Source: Paenibacillus sp. FSL R10-2734 (GTDB lineage Bacteria; Bacillota; Bacilli; Paenibacillales; Paenibacillaceae). From it: DNA of 64,000 nucleotides. Of the stretch, positions 26,770 to 35,900 are shown one piece after another. The stretch is from NCBI RefSeq assembly GCF_037963865.1, contig NZ_CP150170.1, forward strand, positions 3,162,001 through 3,226,000. Direction: 5' to 3'. Positions within the stretch are counted from its first letter, which is position 1, and every line of letters starts with the position of its first letter. The position numbers and the translations under genes were made by a program. The notes under the pieces are model-generated. The model was given only the letters and a program-made list of their open reading frames with translations, made no database searches and was not told the DNA's origin.

Positions 26770-28566
26770 ATGAAGAGCTATATCAAAGATTACCCTCGTC
26801 CTCAGCTGGTCAGAGATGCTAGCAGCTGGGAAAACCTGAATGGAAGCTGGGATTTTGCTTTTGACGATGATGGTGTAGGTATAAAACAAGGCTGGCATAA
26901 GAACTTGAGTAAGCAGTCGGAAATTCTGGTACCGTTTACACATGAAACTGAATTAAGTGGGATTGGTGATGAGAAGCAGCATGATCATGTATGGTATAGT
27001 CGCAGCATAAGTGTGGATGCAGCTAAGCTGGATGGCAATCGGCTATTTATACATTTCGAAGGTAGTGACTATGTTACAAAGGTATGGGTAAATGGTGACT
27101 ATCAAGGTAGCCACACGGGTGGGTATGCACGGTTTTCTTTTGATATTACTGATAGTATACAGCCAGGAGATAATATGGTTACTGTGATGGTAACAGATCT
27201 TTCTGATGAACAACAAGCTCGCGGCAAGCAGCGATGGATTGACAAGAATTTTGGGTGCTGGTATGTGCAGACTACTGGAATATGGAAAACCGTGTGGCTA
27301 GAATATGCACCTATTACCCGCGTAGAAACTATAAAGCTGACTCCAAAGCTTAGTGAAGCAAAGATTGAAATCGAATGTGATGTTGAATCCAATATTTATG
27401 GAAAAGACATTACTATAGAAGCAATTGTCACCTACAACGGAAACTTCATTAACAGCTGCAGCATGTCGGTGTTAAAAAAACATATTACGCTTTCAGTCGA
27501 CCTATACAACCCACAGGAGACCGAGTGGGGGATACATAAATGGACTCCTGAGAATCCAGAGCTATACGACTTAGAACTACGCCTGAATAAGAATGGAAAA
27601 GCAACAGATGTCGTACTGTCGTACTTTGGTATGCGTGAAATTAGAATTGATGGTCAGAACATTCTGCTCAATGGTCATCCGATTTATCAAAGACTGATGT
27701 TGGATCAAGGATATTGGAAAGAAAGTCATCTCACACCGCCATCAGAAGATGCGCTAATTGCGGATATCGACCATATCAAGCGGCTGGGCTACAACGGTCT
27801 GAGAAAGCATCAAAAGATAGAGGATGAAAGATTTCTTTATTGGTGCGATGTGAAAGGCATGCTCGTATGGAGTGAGATGGCTGCTGCCTACCAATATAGT
27901 GATTTTGCTGTGGAACGATTCATCACCGAGTGGATGGAGGTCGTTCGTCAGAACTATAATCATCCTTCCATAATTACCTGGACTCCAATCAATGAGTCTT
28001 GGGGTGTGAGAGAAATCAAGACCAACCAAACACAACAAAAATTTACCGAAGCGGTCTATTATCTCACCAAAAGTTTCGATCCTTATCGCCCTGTTATTGT
28101 AAACGACGGATGGGAGCACACGATCTCCGATATAATTACATTGCATGATTATACGGAGAAAGGTGAAGAGCTTCTTAAGCGTTATACCGAGTATAAAGAC
28201 GAAGTGCTGGGAAATAGACTTTATCACTGCCTGGACAGATCAGCTTTTGCCGAAGGCTATGGGTATCGTGGACAGCCGGTTATTATAAGCGAATATGGTG
28301 GGATTGCTTTTAATAACGACGATAATGGCTGGGGATATGGTAACAAGGTCACCTCTGAGAAAGATTTTATCGCACGTTTTGACGCCATCACTACAGCCAT
28401 TAAACAGATTCCTTATTGTAGCGGCTATTGTTACACGCAACTGACCGATGTCCAACAGGAGATTAACGGTTTAATGACTATTGATCGACAGTTTAAGGTG
28501 AATCCAGATGAGATATATGAAATTAATTTACGTCAAGTGAGTATCTGCCATCGTCAAATAAAATAA
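26770..28566 (+). CDS. GH2 family glycoside hydrolase
   Basis: A 598-aa GH2 protein. The N-terminal jelly-roll sugar-binding domain (~10-185; LNGSWDFAFDD, KVWVNGDYQGSHTGGY) is followed by an immunoglobulin-like domain (~185-290) and a TIM barrel with acid/base E409 (WTPINESWG) and nucleophile E508 (IISEYGGIA). It is shorter than LacZ and resembles beta-galactosidase/beta-glucuronidase/beta-mannosidase-like single-barrel members; exact specificity is open. ATG 26770 follows AAAGGAAG (26752-26759). It is last in the transporter-enzyme operon and is followed by a terminator. It probably removes a second sugar from the same imported glycan. Confidence 0.88.
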   Translation: MKSYIKDYPRPQLVRDASSWENLNGSWDFAFDDDGVGIKQGWHKNLSKQSEILVPFTHETELSGIGDEKQHDHVWYSRSISVDAAKLDGNRLFIHFEGSDYVTKVWVNGDYQGSHTGGYARFSFDITDSIQPGDNMVTVMVTDLSDEQQARGKQRWIDKNFGCWYVQTTGIWKTVWLEYAPITRVETIKLTPKLSEAKIEIECDVESNIYGKDITIEAIVTYNGNFINSCSMSVLKKHITLSVDLYNPQETEWGIHKWTPENPELYDLELRLNKNGKATDVVLSYFGMREIRIDGQNILLNGHPIYQRLMLDQGYWKESHLTPPSEDALIADIDHIKRLGYNGLRKHQKIEDERFLYWCDVKGMLVWSEMAAAYQYSDFAVERFITEWMEVVRQNYNHPSIITWTPINESWGVREIKTNQTQQKFTEAVYYLTKSFDPYRPVIVNDGWEHTISDIITLHDYTEKGEELLKRYTEYKDEVLGNRLYHCLDRSAFAEGYGYRGQPVIISEYGGIAFNNDDNGWGYGNKVTSEKDFIARFDAITTAIKQIPYCSGYCYTQLTDVQQEINGLMTIDRQFKVNPDEIYEINLRQVSICHRQIK

Positions 28567-28584
28567 CATAGCTATTTAAAAATT

Positions 28585-28620
28585 GAAGCCTTTAGCTTTT
28601 ATAGTAGAGGTTTCTTTTTT
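28585..28620 (+). terminator. Terminator after the GH172-GH32-GH2 operon
   Basis: GAAGCCT (28585-28591) pairs with AGGTTTC (28608-28614) with one G-U pair, followed by TTTTTT. Confidence 0.8.
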
Positions 28621-28654
28621 GATGAGTGAATCTTCAGCTATTTAATGGAAATTG

Positions 28655-28704
28655 TATATCGCATAAAATAATTATGTCGTAATATTATATACTATATGTC
28701 GCAT
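28655..28704 (+). promoter_or_regulatory. Three TATRTCGYAW repeats upstream of the Gfo/Idh-AraC operon
   Basis: TATATCGCAT (28655-28664), TATGTCGTAA (28673-28682) and TATGTCGCAT (28695-28704) are same-orientation repeats in an AT-rich gap, 82-131 bp before the first gene. The spacings of 18 and 22 bp approximate two helix turns. The AraC-type regulator encoded in the operon is the obvious candidate to bind; this is inferred. Confidence 0.45.
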
Positions 28705-28785
28705 TTAGCTACTAATAAAGGGTTTTGTTATATGATATTTTATAGTTAGATGTCAGAATAACATATATACGGGAGGCACAAGCAA

Positions 28786-29790
28786 ATGACGATTAGAATT
28801 GGTAAAATTAGCTTTTGGCATGTGCATGCTTGGGACTATACGAAACAAGCTCAAGAGCATGAGGATACTATATTGACTGCCGTTGGGGATGAAGATGCAG
28901 AGCGTGGAAAAAAAGCTGCCGAAAGCTTAAATGTTCCTTTTTTCGAATCACTGGATGAGCTGCTTGCGCAAGAGGATATAGATGCTGTTATAGTGGATGC
29001 GCCAACCAATGTGCATAGAGATGTTATGGTGGCTGCTGCCCAAGCGGGTAAACATATTTTTACGGAAAAAGTGATTGCCCCAACGTTAAAAGAAGTCAAC
29101 GAAATTATTTCAGAGATTGGCGAGAGCAAGGTGAAGTTTACGGTCTCCTTACCTCGTCTAAATGATGGCTATACATTATCCATTCAAGAAGTGCTAAGTC
29201 AAGGGCTGCTCGGAAAGATTACGTACGTTAGAGTTCGCTTATCCCATAATGGGGCAACGGAAAACTGGCTTCCAGAACATTTCTATAGCTTGGAACAATG
29301 TGGGGGCGGAGCTTTGATTGATCTTGGCTGTCATCCTATGTATTTGACGAAGCTATTCTTAGGTCAAGATGTGACCGGTGTAAGTGCTAACTTTGGTTAC
29401 GTAACTGGCAAAGAAGTAGAAGATAATGCAGTGGTGACGCTATTTACGGATTCTGGCGCTATCGGTGTGGTGGAGGCTGGTTTCGTGAATAGTCATTCGC
29501 CGTTTACGATCGAGGTACACGGAACAGAGGGAACACTGCTTTACGGAACACCAGAGGATAAGCTTCTTCTTAGAAGTAACAAATCCACTGATCAAGAGGA
29601 AGGCTGGAAAGAAGTAGCGCTACAAACCAATCGCGAAAGCGCATTCCATCAATGGGTTAATCATATTCGCAATGATACCTTCGCTACCCAGAATGTTCAA
29701 ATCGCTGTGGAGCTCACGAGATTAATGGAAGCGGCAAATCGTTCTGCTAAAGAAGCTCGTATGATTCGGTTAGCAGATCTAGACGCTTAA
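28786..29790 (+). CDS. Gfo/Idh/MocA-family oxidoreductase
   Basis: A 334-aa NAD(P)-dependent dehydrogenase-type protein. The N-terminal Rossmann fold has the DAVIVDAPTNVHRDV stretch (~66-80) and GKHIFTEKVIAPT (~87-99), where the usual EKP lysine is EKV-shifted. The C-terminal domain has CGGGALIDLGCHPMYLTKLF, matching the family's GGG..D.G.H motif. GGGAGG precedes ATG 28786. It heads an operon with an AraC regulator and a second Gfo/Idh/MocA gene. Two such enzymes together often oxidise or epimerise inositols or sugar derivatives; the substrate is unknown. Confidence 0.88.
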   Translation: MTIRIGKISFWHVHAWDYTKQAQEHEDTILTAVGDEDAERGKKAAESLNVPFFESLDELLAQEDIDAVIVDAPTNVHRDVMVAAAQAGKHIFTEKVIAPTLKEVNEIISEIGESKVKFTVSLPRLNDGYTLSIQEVLSQGLLGKITYVRVRLSHNGATENWLPEHFYSLEQCGGGALIDLGCHPMYLTKLFLGQDVTGVSANFGYVTGKEVEDNAVVTLFTDSGAIGVVEAGFVNSHSPFTIEVHGTEGTLLYGTPEDKLLLRSNKSTDQEEGWKEVALQTNRESAFHQWVNHIRNDTFATQNVQIAVELTRLMEAANRSAKEARMIRLADLDA

Positions 29791-29819
29791 TGGTCTCCAC
29801 CTGTTAGGAGGATTTAACA

Positions 29820-30743
29820 TTGAGTAACTTTCCCTATGAGATGATGTTTGAGAAGCATGATATGCTCGAGAGATTGGATATTTCGATCGGGTGGGGACAT
29901 TACGAGATAACAGTTCTTAGATTTCATTTGACCTCTTTTCCACCGGGAAGAGTCATAGATTTTCATAATCATTCCGAATTCGAATTTCATTTTATTCCAC
30001 GAGGAAAGGGAGAAGTTATTCTTGGCGATTTAAAATACCCCTTATCTGAGGGAATGCTCTATTTAACCGGACCGGGTGTCATGCATCGTCAAGAGGCGGA
30101 TCCAGAAGAATCCATGGAAGAACTGTGTCTACATGTGGACATCAAAGAGAAGATCAGAGAGGATGTAGATCCATGGGAGGTTGCGGAGGCTGAGACATGT
30201 GTTCAGAAGCTTAAGCAATTACCACTGATTCCAGCACAAGATTATCACAGCGCTATGAAGTGTTTTCTTGAAGCCTATGAAGCTTGTGAGGGTAAACTGA
30301 CGGGTTACTATACTTCCATTAAGCATCTCGTAATCAGCATTTTATTAAGGGCAGTAAGAGCATATGATTCAGGTGAAATCCGTACAGAAGCGCCTGTTAG
30401 AGATATGTTAGCTTATCGGTACCACTATGCCATTCAATATATGGAAGCTAATTATTCAGGAACCGTTACCTTGGAGAATGTTGCAGAAAAGCTGAATATT
30501 AGCTCCAGGCAGTTGCAACGAGTATTTAAGCAAGTAGATGCTGAGAAATCTTTTAGTCGATCGCTTGAGGATATTCGATTACAAGCGGTCTGCCGAAAGC
30601 TTAAGGAGAGTAATTATCCGATAGAACAAATCGCCAAATCGGAAGGGTTTACGAATGCAACGTATTTGCATATCGTATTCCGCAAACGCTTAGGCATGAC
30701 TCCGGCGACTTATCGAAGTGCGAAACAAACCAATTTGAAGTGA
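29820..30743 (+). CDS. AraC-family regulator with N-terminal cupin
   Basis: A 307-aa regulator. The cupin is readable as VIDFHNHSEFEFHFIPRGKGEV (shortened, ~40-60) and LYLTGPGVMHRQEADP; the C-terminal double helix-turn-helix (TLENVAEKLNISSRQLQRVFK; TPATYRSAK end) is intact. The start is TTG 29820, seven bases after TAGGAGGA. It is sandwiched between two Gfo/Idh/MocA genes and its stop overlaps the untranslated leader of the second, so it is cotranscribed and probably controls this operon in response to its sugar-like substrate. Confidence 0.9.
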   Translation: MSNFPYEMMFEKHDMLERLDISIGWGHYEITVLRFHLTSFPPGRVIDFHNHSEFEFHFIPRGKGEVILGDLKYPLSEGMLYLTGPGVMHRQEADPEESMEELCLHVDIKEKIREDVDPWEVAEAETCVQKLKQLPLIPAQDYHSAMKCFLEAYEACEGKLTGYYTSIKHLVISILLRAVRAYDSGEIRTEAPVRDMLAYRYHYAIQYMEANYSGTVTLENVAEKLNISSRQLQRVFKQVDAEKSFSRSLEDIRLQAVCRKLKESNYPIEQIAKSEGFTNATYLHIVFRKRLGMTPATYRSAKQTNLK

Positions 30744-30754
30744 GGGTGAATGAT

Positions 30755-31837
30755 ATGAGTAAAGTTTTTCGCGTAGGAATTATTGGATGTGGTGGAATTG
30801 CGAATGGCAAGCATCTACCAAGCTTGAGCAAGCAAAGTAAAGTAGAGATCGTTGCTTTTTGTGACATTGTTAAAGAGCGGGCTGTTGATGCGGCTGCAAA
30901 ATATGGAAGTGCTGAAGCTATTGTCTATACCGATTATACAGAATTATTGAAAGATCATTCGATTGATATTATTCATGTGCTTACCCCTAATGATGCTCAT
31001 GCAGAAATTTCAATCGCTGCTCTTGAAGCAGGGAAACACGTCATGTGTGAAAAACCAATGGCCAAGACGGCGGCAGATGCCAAACGCATGGTTGAAGCGG
31101 CGAAACGTACAGGCAAAAAGCTAACCATTGGATATGACAATCGGTATAGAGAAGACAGCTTATTTTTGAAAAAAGCATGTGAGTCCGGGGAGCTTGGACA
31201 TATTTATTTTGCGAAAGCACATGCCATTAGACGGAGAGCTGTACCGACATGGGGAGTTTTCCTCGATGAAGAGAAACAAGGCGGCGGCCCGCTGATCGAT
31301 ATCGGAACCCATGCCCTCGATCTAACCCTTTGGATGATGGATAACTATAAGCCAAAAGTCGTGCTGGGTACTAAATATCATGAACTGTCTCAAAAAGAAG
31401 AGGCTGCGAATGCTTGGGGACCGTGGGATCCGAAGAAATTTACCGTTGAAGATTCAGCTTTTGGAATGATCGTGATGGAGAATGGCGCCACGATTATGCT
31501 GGAAGCGAGCTGGGCTCTCAATTCGCTGGATGTACATGAAGCTAAATGCAGCTTAAGCGGGACTGAAGCAGGCGCAGATATGAAGGACGGACTTAGAATT
31601 AATGGAGAGAAATTCAGCAAGCTGTACACCAATGAAATTGAGCTTGGCGCTGGTGGAGTAGCCTACTATGAAGGAAAAGCAGAGAGTGCACCTGATATTG
31701 AATTAAGAAAGTGGATCGAAGCCATCGAACAGGATAAAGACCCTGTTGTAACTCCTGAACAAGCTTATGTTGTATCGCAGATATTAGAAGCGATTTATGA
31801 ATCTGCACAAACGGGTAAGGCTGTGTATTTGGATTAG
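30755..31837 (+). CDS. Gfo/Idh/MocA-family oxidoreductase
   Basis: A 360-aa dehydrogenase-type protein. The Rossmann motif GIIGCGGIANGKH (~8-20), the catalytic-type lysine in HVMCEKPMAKT (~92-102) and the C-terminal GGGPLIDIGTHALDLTLW motif are all present, making it a more canonical member than the first one in this operon. ATG 30755 is chosen because GAGGGTG (30742-30748) is well spaced; GTG 30740 would overlap the upstream stop codon. A terminator follows 41 bp after the stop. Confidence 0.9.
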   Translation: MSKVFRVGIIGCGGIANGKHLPSLSKQSKVEIVAFCDIVKERAVDAAAKYGSAEAIVYTDYTELLKDHSIDIIHVLTPNDAHAEISIAALEAGKHVMCEKPMAKTAADAKRMVEAAKRTGKKLTIGYDNRYREDSLFLKKACESGELGHIYFAKAHAIRRRAVPTWGVFLDEEKQGGGPLIDIGTHALDLTLWMMDNYKPKVVLGTKYHELSQKEEAANAWGPWDPKKFTVEDSAFGMIVMENGATIMLEASWALNSLDVHEAKCSLSGTEAGADMKDGLRINGEKFSKLYTNEIELGAGGVAYYEGKAESAPDIELRKWIEAIEQDKDPVVTPEQAYVVSQILEAIYESAQTGKAVYLD

Positions 31838-31878
31838 AACTAAAGATGGGCTAGGTAAGTTCATAGTTATAAGAAGAT

Positions 31879-31903
31879 AACCACCTTTATAGGGTGGTTT
31901 TTT
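31879..31903 (+). terminator. Terminator after the Gfo/Idh-AraC operon
   Basis: AACCACC (31879-31885), a seven-base loop TTTATAG and GGTGGTT (31893-31899), then TTTT. Confidence 0.88.
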
Positions 31904-31991
31904 CTATTATTAGGTAGGAATAAATCAAGGGAACTTTACAGAAACTTTATTCGATAAACGTTACTATTTTGCCAATTCAGGAGGGGTTGTT

Positions 31992-32774
31992 ATAAAACCA
32001 TTTATTGTAATAGCAGCATTCTTACTTGTTACCGCTTGTTCGAATAATGAGTCGGCAAACGAGCAAATGACTGCTAAACAAACGAATGAAATGCATGCTA
32101 AACAAACAAATCATGAAATGCATGCGCGTAATGTCACTACAAAGTCAAACAAGTCAAACTTAACTCAAGCCTCTTCCATTTCCACAATGGATGCAGGGAA
32201 TTCAAGAATTACGGCTAAACAAGCAGCACCTGCTAACGATTCGAATTGGCTAGATTGGCTCATGAGAAATAATGCACCAATAGGCTCAGGAGGTCAAACT
32301 GGAGTTGCGCAGCCATCCGCTAATCCGCAAATGACCGCCAATCCTCAGATGACCGCCAATCCGAATCCGCAAATGACCGCCAAACCTCAGCAGCCTGCCA
32401 ATACGTCTCAAGCCGAACAGAAAGTGTTGGAATTGGTGAATAAAGAAAGAGCGAACGCAGGCTTGAAGTCACTAAGTTTGAATAGCGAGCTCTCAAAAAT
32501 GGCTATGGCAAAAGCGAAGGATATGCATGACAACAATTATTTTGATCATCAGTCTCCGACTTATGGTTCTCCGTTTGATATGATGAAGGCATTCGGGATT
32601 AGCTATAGCTCAGCGGGTGAAAACATCGCGAAGGGCCAGAAGACCGCGGAGGAAGTAATGAATCAATGGATGAACAGTCCTGGTCATCGTGCTAACATCC
32701 TGAACAGTAGCTTCACCGAAATTGGAATAGCTTTATATAGCAGCGAATGGGTTCAAGAATTTATTGGTTTGTGA
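31992..32774 (+). CDS. CAP/SCP-domain (YkwD-like) lipoprotein with an apparent ATA start
   Basis: The C-terminal ~115 residues form a CAP domain (VLELVNKERANAGLKSL; FDHQSPTYGSPFDMM; SAGENIAKGQ; SPGHRANILNS; WVQEFIGL end), as in YkwD. The first ATG in frame is 32067, but the frame upstream encodes a perfect lipoprotein signal (IKPFIVIAAFLLVTAC, lipobox VTAC). The only start-like codon is ATA at 31992, five bases after AGGAGGGG (31979-31986). Gene length from ATA is 260 codons. Between the Cys and the CAP domain are two low-complexity repeat blocks. It is probably an extracytoplasmic, membrane-anchored protein of unknown activity. If ATA does not work as a start, the gene may be mutated. Confidence 0.75.
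   Translation: MKPFIVIAAFLLVTACSNNESANEQMTAKQTNEMHAKQTNHEMHARNVTTKSNKSNLTQASSISTMDAGNSRITAKQAAPANDSNWLDWLMRNNAPIGSGGQTGVAQPSANPQMTANPQMTANPNPQMTAKPQQPANTSQAEQKVLELVNKERANAGLKSLSLNSELSKMAMAKAKDMHDNNYFDHQSPTYGSPFDMMKAFGISYSSAGENIAKGQKTAEEVMNQWMNSPGHRANILNSSFTEIGIALYSSEWVQEFIGL
32073..32123 (+). repeat. Tandem AKQTN..EMH coding repeat
   Basis: GCTAAACAAACGAATGAAATGCAT (shortened here; 32073-32096) is followed directly by a near copy with a 3-bp insert (32097-32123). It encodes two AKQTN(H)EMH units in the linker of the CAP lipoprotein. Confidence 0.8.
32322..32381 (+). repeat. 18-bp NPQMTA coding repeats
   Basis: AATCCGCAAATGACCGCC at 32322-32339, a variant at 32340-32357 and an exact copy at 32364-32381 after an extra 6 bp. 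They encode NPQMTA units in the linker before the CAP domain. Copy number probably varies between strains. Confidence 0.85.
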
Positions 32775-32807
32775 GTAGCAACTTAACAGCATCAAAGGTG
32801 ATAATAA

Positions 32808-32886
32808 CTCATGTCAATCGACATGGGTTTTTATTTGTTTGCACATGCACGAAAAACTACTGTAGCCATTGTTTGGTAGTTTTTAT
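32808..32886 (+). terminator. Two tandem terminator hairpins after the CAP gene
   Basis: First hairpin: CTCATGTC (32808-32815), loop AATC, GACATGGG (32820-32827), TTTTT. Second hairpin: AAAAACTAC (32852-32860) with GTAGTTTTT (32876-32884). Confidence 0.75.
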
Positions 32887-32890
32887 TTAT

Positions 32891-32917
32891 AAGTATTTGT
32901 TATGTAGTTAAATACTT
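32891..32917 (+). promoter_or_regulatory. Inverted repeat AAGTATTT-N11-AAATACTT before the GNAT-fusion gene
   Basis: Perfect 8-bp arms at 32891-32898 and 32910-32917, about 80 bp before the TTG start at 32998. It looks like an operator for a dimeric regulator. No regulator gene is adjacent. Confidence 0.5.
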
Positions 32918-32997
32918 CCATTTCATAGTATGATAAGAGTATTGTTTATTACGATAAAGAATACATGCTTGTAGATGAAAGTAAGGAGCTGAGAGTA

Positions 32998-35900
32998 TTG
33001 ACAGCAATAACTAAAGCGGAGCAAATCCGCATTATCGAATATGATCCATCTTACGCTGGAGCGGTCGCTGAGATGTGGAACCGCAGTAATGAAAGCTGGG
33101 GTGGCGGCACCAACCAGAGAACAGAGGATATGGTGCGCAGAGAGATGGAGATTTCATCCAATCTATATGTGTTTCTCGCCGTTGATGGCAAGGAGGTCGT
33201 TGGGTTCTGCAGTTTCGCTCACTACCGTCATGACGAAGGTGCGTTGTATGTACCGTTATTGAATGTACGACCTGATTATCATGGTTACAAGGTCGGTCGC
33301 AATTTAATTCTGAACGCCGTCCGTAAAACAGTCGAAGCAGGTTGGCCACGCCTAGATCTTTTTACCTGGGCAGGCAACACAAAGGCTGTCCCGATGTATA
33401 AGAAATGCGGATTCTTCTGGGAACAAAATGAGGATTACGTCCATCTGATGAACTTCATTCCAACCGTTCTGCAAACAGAAGCGCTTGCTCCTTATTTCGA
33501 GGAGCTGGATTGGTACGCAGATAGCACCCGCGAACTCCCCATCGAGCCAGATGGTCGCCGAGAGCGTGGTTTTGATTTCTTCGATTACACTTGGCAAAAG
33601 GGAGAACTCTCCTTGCGGGCAGAATTCGAGAAGAGTGGTCGCGGGCTGACCGCCCTGGACACACCAGATTATGAAATTTCTACTGAGATCGAAGATCATG
33701 ATCTTGTGTTCGGCTCCACCTACAAGATTCGCTACCACATCAAGAATCGCTCTACATCTGAGCTTTCGATTGAGATTAAAGGCGAAAATGATAAAAATAT
33801 TCGGTTTGGCTTGGTCGCTGCACCGATGCTCGCCCCAGGGGAAACGGTCATTGTAGAAGGGGATTTTGAGCTTGATTCTGTTCGTGAGGAGCAGAATGAT
33901 AAGAAGACCCATCCTGCTGTTGTAAGCAAATGGATCATCGGTGGCAAGAAGGCTGAGTTCCGCATGGGGGTCGCGCCTAAATTTCCGGTCAAAATGAAGG
34001 CAGCGCTGCCAACAAGGGAACTTTATCTAGGTCTTCCAGCCGAACTTTACCTGAATGTGGAGAATAATTTTGCTTCGGAAGCAGAGTTCTCTTTTGACTT
34101 GCCGGAGGATGAATTCTTGGAATGGACAGAGCGTTCGATACGCTTCTCGATTCCAGCTAAGGGTAAAACCTCTGTGCCAGTACCCTTCACGCTGCGGTCA
34201 TACGGTCTTTATTCACGTGATGTTGAGGTAACAGCCATTCCGATTGGGAAGAAGGCCGTTTCCTTTACAAGTAACTTGTCCATGCTAATGAAGGGCACAC
34301 ATGGCCGCTATGGTGGACAAAATGGGGATCAATGGGTCGCTGTGAACGGCGCATACTCCCTCCATATGGGCAAGCTCGACAGTGCCATGTGGATTGAGTA
34401 TCCCGGCTCAAGTCACAACTTCTGGTGGACCTATCCGAAGCTAGGCAAGCCATTCTCAGAAGAATTTTCCAAGAAGCAAGCCAAAGAAGTGAAAATCTAC
34501 TCGGAAGGGGAAAGTCAGATTCTTAGTGCCCTCTACGAGTCGGAAGAATTCCCAGGTCTGGAGATAACAACGGTGGTTAAGCTGTCCGCAAACGGAATTG
34601 CTGAGTTTCATCATGAGATCTGTAACACCAGCAGCAATACGCTGGAAGAGAACATGTATGTGCTGACGAATTTCGGTTTCTTTGGCAAGCAACTTATCCT
34701 CCCATATCAAGGCCAATTTGTAGACATGGGAGAGGCTTACTCCGGTGATCCAAGTCGTTGGGACAGTGCCCAAATTACGGAGAACTGGCTGTTCTGCAAG
34801 GAAGAGAACGTTACATGTGGAATCTGCTGGGATCCTTCACTGAAGCTGCTTCGTCCAGAATACACACTTGGGCTAGAGCATAATCTTGGCCGGATTTCCG
34901 CTGGAGATGTCGTAAGGACAAAGGCGACTGTTTTTGCGCTGAACAGCTTTGTCAGCTGGTCGGATTTTCGTTCCTTCGCCCGAAAGCAAAAGAATCCAGT
35001 CGCACCGTTGCTGGACAATCATCTGGAATTAACACTTGGCGGCGGAAATCCTTTTGCATCAGGTGAACTACATGCAGAACTTATTGAACGTAAGATGACT
35101 CCACTTGCTGGAAGCCTCGAACTGTATATTCAAAACGATACCGGAGCGGAGCGGAAGGCTGCTGATATGGAGTTACATAGAGAGCAGGATTTACGTTCAG
35201 CGGGCTTTGAAATCTCTACTGAGGAGAAGAAGTCGTCGGGACAAAGCGAATCCGGTGGGAAAATCCGGGTCGTCTATCGTGGAGAGGATCGCGTTCAGGA
35301 ACGGTCGGGTCTTTGGTTCCCACAGACGGAAACAACTATAGCTTGCGAGATGGAAGAAGGTCCTGCAGGTCCAATATACACGGTGAGCAACGGAATTCTC
35401 TCCATAGCGGCTGCCCCTGAGTTTGGAAGCTTCGTGCATTCTCTGAAACACCAAGGAGAGGAATGGCTGGATAGCTCCTATCCGGTAGCGGTTCCGCGTT
35501 CTTGGTGGAATCCTTGGCATGGTGGACTCGGTGTGGGAATTCCAGGAATGGGAGGCTTCAGTCGGTTACTGGAGCCAAGAACGGCGGACTTTGTAGAGCG
35601 AGCGGATGTTTACGGCAACGTCTGGAAAGGTCTAAGAATCACCACATCCATCGAGAAGCAAGAAGCGAACCGTGGAATCACTATCAACCAGCATTACCTT
35701 ATGCTCCCCGGCGTCCCAGTGCTCTGTGTAATGCATTCGGTGACCAACGAAAGTGGATTGACCTTGCCGCATTACTCACTTTCGGAGGATAGTTACTTCA
35801 AGCCTTCGGCACAATTATCCGAAGGATGGATGGAATTCCCCGAGGAAGGCAAGTTCCTGCTTGGAACGGTGGAAGCCCATTTTGATTCTAAGGGGATCAT

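Noticed and set aside
33352..33912. 186-aa antisense open frame within the GNAT-fusion gene
   Set aside because: No ribosome site or family match, and the + strand has continuous domain-like coding there; a frame shadow.
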